Source: Sulfuritalea sp. (lineage in GTDB: Bacteria > Pseudomonadota > Gammaproteobacteria > Burkholderiales > Rhodocyclaceae). From it: a stretch of 64,000 nt of DNA. A program made the translations under genes and the position numbers. The stretch spans positions 62,001 through 126,000 of the forward strand of contig JAOTRV010000002.1 in the NCBI GenBank assembly GCA_030247575.1. The letters are read 5' to 3'. The notes beneath the pieces were generated by a model. The model was not told where the DNA came from. It ran no database searches and saw only the letters and a program-made list of their open reading frames with translations. This document shows positions 42,761 through 51,270 of the stretch, one piece after another (position 1 is the stretch's first letter; the number at the start of each line of letters is the position of its first letter).

Positions 42761-43819
42761 TTATTTACCTCCGTCTGGGCCATCGGTAACTGAAGCATAG
42801 ACCGGCATGAAGTCACTGTTATGACGAGTTGAGGAAGTCAGGAGGCTATTGAGAGAGATATGAGCAGGCACAAATATGACTCGCAACTTGCGCATCATTA
42901 TTCTCACTGGCTTTGGTAGCCATGTGTGCCGAACCGAGGAAAACCCGCTTCCTGACATCACGGTATGACGAGAAATCCATTTTTGAAGATAGTTTGCGAA
43001 TGCCTCATCAACCACATCGGCAGCCGCTTCTTGGGAAATCCGATCCATTGTTGAAATCTCCTCTGCTAAGCAGAGTCTGAAATAAGTGTAGCTGGGCGAC
43101 CATTTTTCCGACGAAATCCAGTCAAACCAACTTGGCAGCAAGTATCTGTCTTCATGAACCTGGCGTACAAGGTACAACCGGTCAAGTTGCTTGATCTTTC
43201 CGCATACGGCTGACAGACAACACGGAAGCAATTCATCTACAAAAGACTTGTCGCGCACGTCGCGTGGGCGCCGCGCTTTGGCAACGGGGGAAAACATCCT
43301 TTTCCAGACAGCAACGCGATGCACCGAAAATAGGCTGACGCTGTATCCTGCAAGATGGGCTATTAGTCTTTCGGCGGCCGTGCCGCTATCAAGCTCAGGT
43401 TGAGGATAGTAAGAGGCTCCATCGATGCGCCTGCAATCCCCGCCCTCGGAACTCACAAGAACCCCGATGCCGTGGGCTGCAACGTATTGGGGGTTGGACA
43501 CCAAGAACGATATGCACTCCTCGATGCCACTTGGAGTCAAGAAATCATCGTCTGGTAGCAATGCGACGTAGTCTGTTATAACGTCCTCTGCCAGTATTGA
43601 AACAACTTCTGAGACTGAATGCCCTGGAAGATAGCGATGTTCTACAAACAGTCTATCCACATAGGCGTTCAATTTTCCCGCAGTCTCCATGAAAACTCTC
43701 TCTTCGGAGCTATCTCCAATCAATATTCGACCGCCGAAGCCAAGACCATGGTAATAACGGATCAGCCTCAAGAGCAGTTCCGGTCTATTCATCGTTGGAA
43801 TAATCAGGGAGAAATTCAT
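42761..43819 (-). CDS. Glycosyltransferase, family 2/TIGR00180-like
   Basis: A 352-residue GT-A glycosyltransferase. It begins FSLIIPTMNRPELLLRLIRYY, has IGDSS, and PDDDFLTPSGIEECISFL with the metal-binding Asp motif. Alignment from memory is to the TIGR00180 branch of glycosyltransferases. The C-terminus is basic and partly hydrophobic, consistent with membrane association. The ATG at 43819 overlaps the stop of the next glycosyltransferase by 4 bases. Sugar specificity is unknown. Confidence 0.78.
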   Translation of the reverse strand: MNFSLIIPTMNRPELLLRLIRYYHGLGFGGRILIGDSSEERVFMETAGKLNAYVDRLFVEHRYLPGHSVSEVVSILAEDVITDYVALLPDDDFLTPSGIEECISFLVSNPQYVAAHGIGVLVSSEGGDCRRIDGASYYPQPELDSGTAAERLIAHLAGYSVSLFSVHRVAVWKRMFSPVAKARRPRDVRDKSFVDELLPCCLSAVCGKIKQLDRLYLVRQVHEDRYLLPSWFDWISSEKWSPSYTYFRLCLAEEISTMDRISQEAAADVVDEAFANYLQKWISRHTVMSGSGFSSVRHTWLPKPVRIMMRKLRVIFVPAHISLNSLLTSSTRHNSDFMPVYASVTDGPDGGK

Positions 43820-44979
43820 GGCACTGCAACGCCCACTTTGTTAAGGACCATCCGCCAAAACAAATCGCCGTTATAACAGGACGCGGCCCGGTCAAGCCCA
43901 TTCTTCGCAATCTGACGAGCTTCTTCTGGGTGGGCTATGTAGTGCCGAACCTTGTCGCACAAGTCCTGCTTCGAGGAAAATGGAACGTAATGGGTCATCG
44001 GTTCAAATAGAGCACTTATTTGAGGATTTTCACTTTCAAGCAAAAGACTTCCGCTTAACATGATCTCAAAAACTCGAGATTTCAGTTGATGGCATGAGAC
44101 GCTGTATGAGAGATTTATTGACATCAGGGAGCGTCGCAAGATACTGGCGTATTCTCGGTGAGAAACTTGGCTATGACGGTCGGCTGTGGAGAAGTAACCA
44201 GCGATGCCGCTGGAGATGAGATGGTCAACGAACTCTGAGCGGTACGCTCGATAGGCAGAAGCCTGTCCAAGAAAGGAAACGGGAATATCCTTTCCCCCTC
44301 CTGCGCTATACAAGCTTGAGTCTTCAGGTACCCATAGCCAGAGGAAGCTATCGTTTTCGTTCTCGAGTGCGTCAGCCAACAATCGGCGCGGATTATCAAC
44401 TACAACGTGGCAATCTATTTCGGCGACAATTGATTGCACATCTTTCCAAAATTTAGTATTACATGTGTCCCACCAGATTGACACCACTGGTATCTTCAGT
44501 TCTCTGCGAATATATCTAAGAGAAGCAATACTCGGATGACGTGGAGCTTCTCCCCAAGAGCTGAGAATAACGACGGCTGGCTTTTCTGACTCACATTTTC
44601 TAATTAACTGCAGGTCAGCTAACGGCGAAATCAAGAGGTCATGATCGTAGGTTAAAGCTTCAAAGGTCGCCAACCCCGATGCGCTTAGTGTGTTGTCTAA
44701 GTGCATTTCTTCTGTAGATGGCTGCCTGCTGTCCCGAGCGTAAAATTTATTCCGCAAGATGAGTACATGCGGTTTCGCTCTCTTGTCTTCGGTGGTTGCG
44801 TTGGCTGCACAAAGCAGCGGCGCAAGGTGCCTCACGACCGGCTCAGACAAGTACCATTTGGGAAGCCTTAGGGCCTTTGTCGTTGCGTCCTCCACAAAAT
44901 TCGACAAGGCGCGGCCTAACTTTGCTGTATATAAACCTGCACGATGGTACATCACGCATTTACGGGCCGAGGACAACAA
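43816..44979 (-). CDS. CgeB-like GT4/GT1-type glycosyltransferase
   Basis: A 387-residue protein resembling CgeB-type glycosyltransferases. The C-terminal half has VSFLGQASAYRAYRSEFVDHL, SINLSYSVSCHQLKSRVFEIMLSGSLLLES and a short end domain, the donor-binding pattern of this group. It is one of two transferases between the heptose and legionaminic modules. The start shown is a TTG; ATG 44952 (about nine codons later) is equally possible. Base composition is AT-rich relative to the flanks, suggesting recent acquisition. Confidence 0.65.
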   Translation of the reverse strand: MLSSARKCVMYHRAGLYTAKLGRALSNFVEDATTKALRLPKWYLSEPVVRHLAPLLCAANATTEDKRAKPHVLILRNKFYARDSRQPSTEEMHLDNTLSASGLATFEALTYDHDLLISPLADLQLIRKCESEKPAVVILSSWGEAPRHPSIASLRYIRRELKIPVVSIWWDTCNTKFWKDVQSIVAEIDCHVVVDNPRRLLADALENENDSFLWLWVPEDSSLYSAGGGKDIPVSFLGQASAYRAYRSEFVDHLISSGIAGYFSTADRHSQVSHREYASILRRSLMSINLSYSVSCHQLKSRVFEIMLSGSLLLESENPQISALFEPMTHYVPFSSKQDLCDKVRHYIAHPEEARQIAKNGLDRAASCYNGDLFWRMVLNKVGVAVP

Positions 44980-45031
44980 GTAACAGCCGCGGCGCCTATC
45001 AATCGATGAGCCGATTCATCGCAGGGCTGCG

Positions 45032-45970
45032 TCAAACGTTACCGTACAAAGAGTTCCTGATCATGGTGTAACCCTTGATCAGTTCGCCAATCCCCCGATC
45101 GAGGGAAAACTCGGTCTTGAAGCCTGTTGATTCAATCTTGGCGTTGGAAACAATGTAGTTGCGCTGATCCGGATCTTTGCCCACCGGCGCCTCAATAAAA
45201 ATAAAGCTGGGAAGCTGCTTCTGAATATGCTCGCAGAGTTCCTTCTTGGATACGTTGGCATCTGAGAGACCTACGTTATAGATTTGCCCCTTCATCTTGT
45301 CATGGTTGGCCAATGCGTGCTGAAACACACGCGAGACATCACGAACATGAACGTAGTTCCTCTTGAAGTGGCTCTCGAAGAGAACGACAAATCGGTCATT
45401 CACGGCGCGATAGGTGAAGTCGTTCACGAGCAAATCAATCCGCATCCTCGGTGACATGCCGAAGACAGTTGCAAGACGAAAGCTGATGGCGTTGGGGTGG
45501 TCCATCAGTTCCTTCTCGATCCCGACCTTCTCTATGGCGTACTGTGAAATGGGCCGTAACGGGGACTCTTCAGTACAGTGGTTGTTTTCGTCACCCGTTC
45601 CATAAGCGCTGTTGGTGGTTGGCATGAGCACGATCTGCTGTTTTGAGAGGTGCTTCAACATTAGGGTGATGGCATCATGATTCACCGTTGTCGCCCCTAC
45701 CGGGTCCTGGCTGCAAAGGGGAGCACCAACCAGAGCGGCAAGCGGGATGATGACGTCGGCCGTCTTCATCAGCGGAGCAATGACGCTTTCAACTCGAATG
45801 TCGCCCTTGACCACCGAAAAATTCGGATGGTGGCAAGCATGATTGAGACTGGCTTGCTTGAACATGAAGTTGTCCAGCACCGTGACCTTATGGCCAGTAT
45901 TTAGCAGGTCGGGAACCATGGTAGAGCCAAGGTATCCGGCACCGCCGGTAACGAGAATATTGTATTTCAT
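45032..45970 (-). CDS. Extended SDR epimerase/reductase of the heptose module
   Basis: A 312-residue extended SDR. NILVTGGAGYLGSTMV binds NAD(P), TTNSAYGTGDENNH contains the Ser of the catalytic set and YAIEK (Tyr-x3-Lys) completes it. The Asp-Glu pair of a dehydratase is not visible, so an epimerase or reductase is more likely than a 4,6-dehydratase. The ATG at 45970 was chosen as the family start (MKYNILVTGG). It lies 26 bases downstream of gmhA, suggesting a role on a GDP- or phospho-heptose derivative. Confidence 0.72.
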   Translation of the reverse strand: MKYNILVTGGAGYLGSTMVPDLLNTGHKVTVLDNFMFKQASLNHACHHPNFSVVKGDIRVESVIAPLMKTADVIIPLAALVGAPLCSQDPVGATTVNHDAITLMLKHLSKQQIVLMPTTNSAYGTGDENNHCTEESPLRPISQYAIEKVGIEKELMDHPNAISFRLATVFGMSPRMRIDLLVNDFTYRAVNDRFVVLFESHFKRNYVHVRDVSRVFQHALANHDKMKGQIYNVGLSDANVSKKELCEHIQKQLPSFIFIEAPVGKDPDQRNYIVSNAKIESTGFKTEFSLDRGIGELIKGYTMIRNSLYGNV

Positions 45971-45996
45971 TGTGAATTTCCCCGATCGCAAAGTTT

Positions 45997-46581
45997 TCAG
46001 TCAAAAATCGCGCGCTCAACACATTCGCACAGGGAATGTGCGAGCACAATATGCAGTTCCTGAATCGTCGCAGTGGTCGCACCTGTAGCGACAATGCAAT
46101 AGTCGGCCAATGCCCTTGCCGGTCCACCGTCGTGACCGCTGAACACTATGGTCGGCAACCCCATTTCGCGGCATTTCTCAAGCGCCTTAAGTATGTTCGG
46201 CGACTTGCCGGAAGTGGTGATTCCAAGAAAGATGTCGTTACCCGACATTTTGCCAGCAATCTGCCGCGCAAAAACCTGCTCATAGCCGTAGTCGTTGCCG
46301 ATTGCCGTCAATATCGAGGTATCCACCGTAAGTGCCTCAGCCGGAAGCGGCGCCCGATCTCGGGCCAACTTGCTCACAAATTCAGCAGCGAGATGTTGGG
46401 CGTCGGCCGCAGAACCACCATTACCGGCGATATAGAGCCGCCCCCCTTTGCGGTATCTCGCAATTACCTCGACTACGGCCCGCTCGAAAATTTCGAGTTG
46501 CTCGGCGTTCTGCAGAAACTGCTGCTTCGCGCGAATCGATTCGAGAAGATTCTTCTTCAGGATGGCTGACGGGTTTTCCAA
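45997..46581 (-). CDS. gmhA: Sedoheptulose 7-phosphate isomerase GmhA
   Basis: A 194-residue SIS-domain isomerase. IAGNGGSAADAQHLAAEFVSK is the phosphate-binding signature, and LTVDTSILTAIGNDYGYEQVF, TTSGKSPNILKAL and TATIQELHIVLAHSLCE are GmhA-typical. It converts sedoheptulose 7-phosphate to D-glycero-D-manno-heptose 7-phosphate. I prefer the TTG start at 46581 (AAGGA nine bases before) because it gives the usual length; the longer frame runs into hddC. It belongs to an HddA-GmhA-HddC set and is a different gene from the SIS isomerase near 23 kb. Confidence 0.87.
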   Translation of the reverse strand: MENPSAILKKNLLESIRAKQQFLQNAEQLEIFERAVVEVIARYRKGGRLYIAGNGGSAADAQHLAAEFVSKLARDRAPLPAEALTVDTSILTAIGNDYGYEQVFARQIAGKMSGNDIFLGITTSGKSPNILKALEKCREMGLPTIVFSGHDGGPARALADYCIVATGATTATIQELHIVLAHSLCECVERAIFD

Positions 46582-46594
46582 TTGCCTCAGTCCT

Positions 46595-47311
46595 TCACTT
46601 AGCGAGCATGGCAACAGACCGGACATAATCTTCCGGCACACCGATATCGATGAAGCGGCCGCCGCACTCGAGCCCGTAGAACCGGATCCCATCTTTGAGC
46701 AGGGCCGGCATAATGTCTTCTTCCAGCGAAAGTCTAATGCCCCGCTTCCACGCCGACGCACTCAGGAGCTCCGCCTTGAGCAGATAGACGCCCCCATTGG
46801 CAAGCCATCGCGGCTGAACGCCTTTCGAGCACAAGGATAGGATACAGCCGTCGACATCGACTTCAAGTCCCATATAACGCCCTGTGTCGCTGGTGGCAAA
46901 AAGCGAGATGGTCCAATCGGCTTGGCTCCTGGCGTGAAAGCCAACCAGTTCGTCCAGACTCACTTCGAAAAAAGTGTCGCCGTTAAGCAGCAGAAAAGTC
47001 TTTTGGTCGACGAGTCGGTCGACCGCGAGCAGCAGGCCGCCGCCTGTACCTAAGGGTGTGGTCTCCACAGCGTAGTCGATCCGCGCATTCCGGTAATACG
47101 TGCCGAAATGCGCCATGATCACCTCCCGTCGGTAGCCAACGGAGAGGATGAAGTGGTCAATACCCTGCCCGATCCAGTAATCGATCTGGTGTTCGAGAAA
47201 AGGCCGGCCATTGACAGGGGCCATTGGCTTCGGCACATCGGGCACGGCATCGCGCAAGCGGGTGCCCAAGCCCCCGGCCAAAATCACAGCCGAGGTCACG
47301 TTTTCACTCAT
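46595..47311 (-). CDS. hddC: D-glycero-D-manno-heptose 1-phosphate guanylyltransferase HddC
   Basis: A 238-residue NDP-sugar pyrophosphorylase. GGLGTRLR with VPKPMAPVNGRPF is the nucleotide-binding signature, LLNGDTFFEVS the metal site and FIDIGVPEDYVR the C-terminal motif. The setting between GmhA and HddA genes points to HddC, which makes GDP-D-glycero-D-manno-heptose from the 1-phosphate. The ATG at 47311 overlaps the 3-dehydratase-like stop by 4 bases. The pathway also needs a GmhB phosphatase, not found here. Confidence 0.85.
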   Translation of the reverse strand: MSENVTSAVILAGGLGTRLRDAVPDVPKPMAPVNGRPFLEHQIDYWIGQGIDHFILSVGYRREVIMAHFGTYYRNARIDYAVETTPLGTGGGLLLAVDRLVDQKTFLLLNGDTFFEVSLDELVGFHARSQADWTISLFATSDTGRYMGLEVDVDGCILSLCSKGVQPRWLANGGVYLLKAELLSASAWKRGIRLSLEEDIMPALLKDGIRFYGLECGGRFIDIGVPEDYVRSVAMLAK

Positions 47312-48477
47312 ACTGAATTGAGAATGGCGCATATCTCATCGACTTCCGCGTCCTTGAGATCCGGGAAGTTGCCGATATAGAACCCATAAAAGTGAACATG
47401 CTCCACTTCAGGAAAGTCGAGATGGTGATCTTCCGGCACGATGCCTTTCAAGTAGGGTTGGCGAATCTGGTTGCCGCCACCCGCGCTGCCGCGCCTGAAT
47501 TCGACCTCCGACTCTCGCATCTTCTGCATGAGTCGCCCTACGAGGTCATCGTCGACATGTTTCAGGATCAAATTGAAAGCATAGTTGCTGCAACCTTCGA
47601 GTTTGAAATCAGTTCGGTACTTGCTGGGGTCGATCTGATTGAGAAAACGCACGAGGTTATGGTTGCGACGTTTCACGTTTTCATCGAGTCGCTTCAACTG
47701 GCTGCGGCCCATGATCCCGCCAATTTCTGTATTGCGCACGTTGTACGCCGGAAACGCAAAAATGAAATCGGGGTTCAATTCTGGATTTCCCCGCTGATAG
47801 GCGTCCCGCACCGCCGGATCGCTCGCCTCCCGCACCATCCCATGGGAACGAAACATCCGCGCTTGCTGATAGACCTCGTCATCGTCGGTGCAGATCATTC
47901 CACCTTCAATGGTGCTCATGTGATGCGCGTAGTAGAAGGAGAAATTCGAGATCCAGCCGAAACTACCCAGTTTTCTACCGCTATGGGTTGCACCATGCGA
48001 CTCGCACACGTCCTCAATCAGCGGAACCTTGCGCTGTTGAAGTTCATGCAGAAGTTCGTCAGTCAGTCCGTCGAACCCTTGAACATGCGTAAGAAATACA
48101 GCTCGGGTTCGCGCGTTGAGTTTGGCAATGATCTGCCTGGAATCGATTGCCAGGCTCTGCGGATCGATATCAACAAACACCGGAGTAAATCCGTTTTGCA
48201 GCACCGAAGCGATGTCCGACACCCAGGCAAGCGGCGGCACAATCACTTCACCTCCATCAGGATGCCGGGTACGCAAGATGGCCATGCTGAGCAAATTGGC
48301 CGATGCTCCGGAATTGACAAAAATGCTGTATTTCACACCCAGCCACTGCGACCACTCGGCCTCAAAGGCACGGACATTGGCTCCATGAGTCAGGATGGGA
48401 TCGTCCTGCCTCAAGTGCTCAATTACGGCATCTAGATCCTCGCGGAGGATGTTGTTTCGCATTAATGGAAATTTCAT
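47308..48477 (-). CDS. ColD/RfbH-type PLP-dependent 3-dehydratase
   Basis: A 389-residue DegT-family enzyme. Where aminotransferases have the PLP-binding lysine, it reads SFYYAHHMSTIEGG, with His186 at the lysine position. This His is the mark of ColD (GDP-4-keto-6-deoxymannose 3-dehydratase, about 388 residues) and RfbH/E1 enzymes that remove the C3 hydroxyl. It is therefore a 3-deoxygenation enzyme, not an aminotransferase. The ATG at 48477 follows an AGGAAAAG sequence. It lies between split transketolase and hddC, so the substrate may be a 4-keto GDP-heptose or GDP-hexose. Confidence 0.85.
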   Translation of the reverse strand: MKFPLMRNNILREDLDAVIEHLRQDDPILTHGANVRAFEAEWSQWLGVKYSIFVNSGASANLLSMAILRTRHPDGGEVIVPPLAWVSDIASVLQNGFTPVFVDIDPQSLAIDSRQIIAKLNARTRAVFLTHVQGFDGLTDELLHELQQRKVPLIEDVCESHGATHSGRKLGSFGWISNFSFYYAHHMSTIEGGMICTDDDEVYQQARMFRSHGMVREASDPAVRDAYQRGNPELNPDFIFAFPAYNVRNTEIGGIMGRSQLKRLDENVKRRNHNLVRFLNQIDPSKYRTDFKLEGCSNYAFNLILKHVDDDLVGRLMQKMRESEVEFRRGSAGGGNQIRQPYLKGIVPEDHHLDFPEVEHVHFYGFYIGNFPDLKDAEVDEICAILNSV

Positions 48478-48499
48478 TCTTTTCCTACCAGACTGTTTC

Positions 48500-49465
48500 T
48501 CATACCGACAACGACTTGGAAAACGCCGAGATGCTCTTCTCGACGGCGCCGACACCTATTCCGACCTGTTCGTGGAGTTCGGCTCGCGTACCCAGTTCAA
48601 AGCGGTAGGCGGGCTCCACGCCAATGTTCAGAACTCTTGCATCAAATTTGCGGCGAGCCAGGAAATCGAACATCATCGAATCAAGACCGCCGCGGCCACG
48701 AAATCCCTCTTCCATCGTAACGATTCCGGAATAGCGACCCAGGGCGGCGAGCAGGCTTTCGGCGTCGAAGCCACTGAAGTTGAACAGGTCGACTACGCCG
48801 ACGCTGATGCCCGCGCTTGCCAGGCGTTCAGTAACCTTAAGCGCGGTATGCACCATGTACCCAGTCGCCACGAGGCATATCTGGTGACCATCGCGGTGGA
48901 CATTAAAGCCATGAACCATATCCGGCGCGGCGTTCTCATAGACAACAGGCAAGACCTGCGCGTCAAGACGAAGATACTTCGGCCCCGCCGTGGCAACGCA
49001 TTGGTCGAACAGCGCGGCGGCTGTTACATGATCCGCGGGCGAGTAGACCTCTACGTTAGGCAGGGCACGCATCACGGTCAGATCTTCGTAACACTGGTGC
49101 GTCGGCCCCGATACGACGTAGCTGTAGCCGGCACCAACGCCGACGAGATTGACGTTGATGGGGCGGACTTCGGACAGCAGTGCCAGGTTGACCCTGATTT
49201 GCTCGTAGCACCGCATGGTTATAAACGGAGCAATGGCGTAAGCGAATACCTTGTACCCTTCCAGCGCGAGGCCTGCTGAAATGTTGATCAGGTTTTGTTC
49301 GGCAATGCCGACATTGATGAATCGATCCGGAAACTGCTCCCGAATCTTGTCCAATACCGGCGATCCAAAATCGGCCGTGGTAAAAAAGATTTTCCCGTCG
49401 TGCGCCATGGCGCGCCAGATCCGGTCCAGAAATGCATCGCGCATCGCCAGCGGTTTGGTGCTCAA
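48500..49465 (-). CDS. Transketolase C-terminal (pyrimidine/C) subunit
   Basis: A 321-residue protein with the transketolase pyrimidine-binding and C-terminal domains. INVGIAEQNLINISAGLALEG, APFITMRCYEQIRVNLAL and VVSGPTHQCYEDLTVMRAL match the family, ending with the regulatory C domain. The TTG start at 49465 overlaps the N-subunit stop by 4 bases; an ATG at 49444 is the alternative. Split transketolases like this occur in surface-sugar loci. It would transfer a two-carbon ketol unit with its partner, either to supply sedoheptulose 7-phosphate for GmhA or to branch a keto-sugar. Confidence 0.85.
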   Translation of the reverse strand: MSTKPLAMRDAFLDRIWRAMAHDGKIFFTTADFGSPVLDKIREQFPDRFINVGIAEQNLINISAGLALEGYKVFAYAIAPFITMRCYEQIRVNLALLSEVRPINVNLVGVGAGYSYVVSGPTHQCYEDLTVMRALPNVEVYSPADHVTAAALFDQCVATAGPKYLRLDAQVLPVVYENAAPDMVHGFNVHRDGHQICLVATGYMVHTALKVTERLASAGISVGVVDLFNFSGFDAESLLAALGRYSGIVTMEEGFRGRGGLDSMMFDFLARRKFDARVLNIGVEPAYRFELGTRAELHEQVGIGVGAVEKSISAFSKSLSV

Positions 49466-50280
49466 GGCTGCTGTCCCAGAAGGCTGTCGATCAGTTCCGG
49501 CTTAGGGTTCGTGATGTGACACAAAGGGGCGTTCTCCAAGCCTGGAACGCCTCGCCCCTTGATGGTACGGGCGACGAGCGCCTTCGGTTTATGGTTGTAC
49601 CGGGCCTTCATGCGTTGCAGCGCTGCCTGAACGGCCAGCACATCGTGGCCGTCAACCTCTTCACATTCCCAGCCGAAAGCGCCGAGGCGGGCCGGCAGCG
49701 GGCCATGAGAGACGATATCATCCGTGTAACCCAGCATGCTTATACGATTGTCGTCAACGACCAGATTGAGGTTGTCCAGCTTGTGCTGGGAGGCGAACAT
49801 GAATGCCTCCCAATTAGCGCCCTCATGGAGTTCGCCGTCGCCCACGATGACAAAGACACTGCGGTCGCTACCCTTGCGCTTGAGGCCAAGGGCCACACCG
49901 GTGGCAACGCCCGAACCGTGCCCAAGCGAGCCATTGACTGTTTCGTACCCTGGAATAATCGGATCGGGGATGCCTCCGAGAAAGCCACCGGTGGCACAGA
50001 CCCTTTGCAGTTCATCCATGCGAAAGAACCCGAGATCGGCAAGGATCGGGTACATGCAGATCGAGCCATGTCCCTTGCTGATAATGCAGCGATCACGGCT
50101 CTCCGCCAATGGGCTGGCGGGGTCAAAACGCAGCACGCCGCCATAATAGAGCGCAACGAAGATTTCGATCGATGAGAGCGATGACGCCAGCCGTGTTTCG
50201 GGCGAGCGACGATGCACGGCCAGCGTTTCACGCCATACCCACTTCGCCTTTTCTTTCAAATCAATGGGACTGAAAATCAC
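49462..50280 (-). CDS. Transketolase N-terminal (ThDP-binding) subunit
   Basis: A 272-residue protein with the thiamine-diphosphate-binding domain. IISKGHGSICMYPILADLG, GSLGHGSGVATGVALGLK and GDGELHEG followed by the Asn-containing VVDDN form the ThDP/Mg motif. The GTG start at 50280 is preceded by GGAGAAGG and overlaps the Fcl-like stop by 20 bases. Together with the next gene it makes a complete split transketolase. The position beside heptose genes and the ColD-type enzyme is unusual and is discussed in the findings. Confidence 0.87.
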   Translation of the reverse strand: MIFSPIDLKEKAKWVWRETLAVHRRSPETRLASSLSSIEIFVALYYGGVLRFDPASPLAESRDRCIISKGHGSICMYPILADLGFFRMDELQRVCATGGFLGGIPDPIIPGYETVNGSLGHGSGVATGVALGLKRKGSDRSVFVIVGDGELHEGANWEAFMFASQHKLDNLNLVVDDNRISMLGYTDDIVSHGPLPARLGAFGWECEEVDGHDVLAVQAALQRMKARYNHKPKALVARTIKGRGVPGLENAPLCHITNPKPELIDSLLGQQP

Positions 50281-51259
50281 GAACCTTCTCCGCTGTTGAC
50301 AGTTCAGCTGCCGGCGGCAGGATTGCCGCATGGTCGAGATACCATTCATAGGTGCTGCGCAACCCGGCCGCCAATTCCACCTGTGGCCGCCAGCCACAAC
50401 CTAGTATGCGGTTGCTGTCAAGCAGCCTTCTTGGCGCACCGTCAGGTTTTCCGGCATCCCACTCGATGCGCCCCCGATAGCCGATGATCCCAGCAATGGT
50501 TTCAGCCAGTTCACGAATCGAATGATCTTTTCCGACACCGACATTTACCGGCAATTCGAGATTCGATAAGTCGTTCGACAACAGCCACAGGCAGGCATCG
50601 GCGACATCATCGGCGTGGACGAATTCACGCCGGGGGGTGCCTGATCCCCAGAGCACGACAGACTCGACACCAGACTCCCTAGCTTCGTGAAAACGCCTGA
50701 TCAATGCAGAAAGCACATGACCGGACTTGGGATCGAAGTTGTCGTTCGGACCATAGGCGCTGTTCGGAATAATCGGGATAGAGCGCTTACCGGCATATTG
50801 CTGATTGTAGGCGAGACACATCTCAACGCCGGCCAGTTTGGCGATGGCATAGGCCAGACTGGTTGGTTCAGGCTTGCCGGACAGCAGCATCTCTTCAGGC
50901 ATGGGCTGCGCACAGTCTCGCGGGTACATGCATGACGACCCGAAATAAACTAGGCGCTGCACTCCCTTTCGATGCGCCGCCTGGAGAACATTGATCTGAA
51001 TGGCCAGATTGGTGTTTATGAAATCAGCCGGATCGGCCTTGTTTTCGACAATGCCCCCGACTTTTCCGGCGGACAGCACGACATACTTCGGACGATATTC
51101 CGTGAAGAACTCATCCACTGCGACAGCGTCCGTTAGATCCAAGGCCGAATGATCGCGCAGAACCAGATTTTCGAAGCCCTCGCGGAACAGGCGGCGCACA
51201 ACGGCCGACCCAATCAGGCCGCGATGGCCGGCAACAAAAACAGGCGACTCTTTCTCCAC
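50261..51259 (-). CDS. GDP-L-fucose synthase-like epimerase/reductase (Fcl/ColC-like)
   Basis: A 332-residue extended SDR of the Fcl group. VAGHRGLIGSAVVRRL binds NADPH, and Ser109-Cys110 (FGSSCMYPRD) with Tyr137-x3-Lys141 form the catalytic set. The SGHVLSALIRRF segment keeps the family His. Fcl epimerises and reduces GDP-4-keto-6-deoxymannose; ColC-like relatives do so after 3-dehydration. Here it is next to a ColD-type enzyme and HddA, so a 3-deoxy or heptose substrate is likely. A second Fcl gene at 58.5 kb is probably the true fucose enzyme. The GTG start at 51259 has GAGGAG about eight bases upstream. Confidence 0.82.
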   Translation of the reverse strand: MEKESPVFVAGHRGLIGSAVVRRLFREGFENLVLRDHSALDLTDAVAVDEFFTEYRPKYVVLSAGKVGGIVENKADPADFINTNLAIQINVLQAAHRKGVQRLVYFGSSCMYPRDCAQPMPEEMLLSGKPEPTSLAYAIAKLAGVEMCLAYNQQYAGKRSIPIIPNSAYGPNDNFDPKSGHVLSALIRRFHEARESGVESVVLWGSGTPRREFVHADDVADACLWLLSNDLSNLELPVNVGVGKDHSIRELAETIAGIIGYRGRIEWDAGKPDGAPRRLLDSNRILGCGWRPQVELAAGLRSTYEWYLDHAAILPPAAELSTAEKVRDFQSH

Positions 51260-51270
51260 TGCAGATCTCC

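Noticed and set aside
47308-48477. Perosamine-type aminotransferase
   Set aside because: The PLP lysine is replaced by histidine, so it is a 3-dehydratase type.
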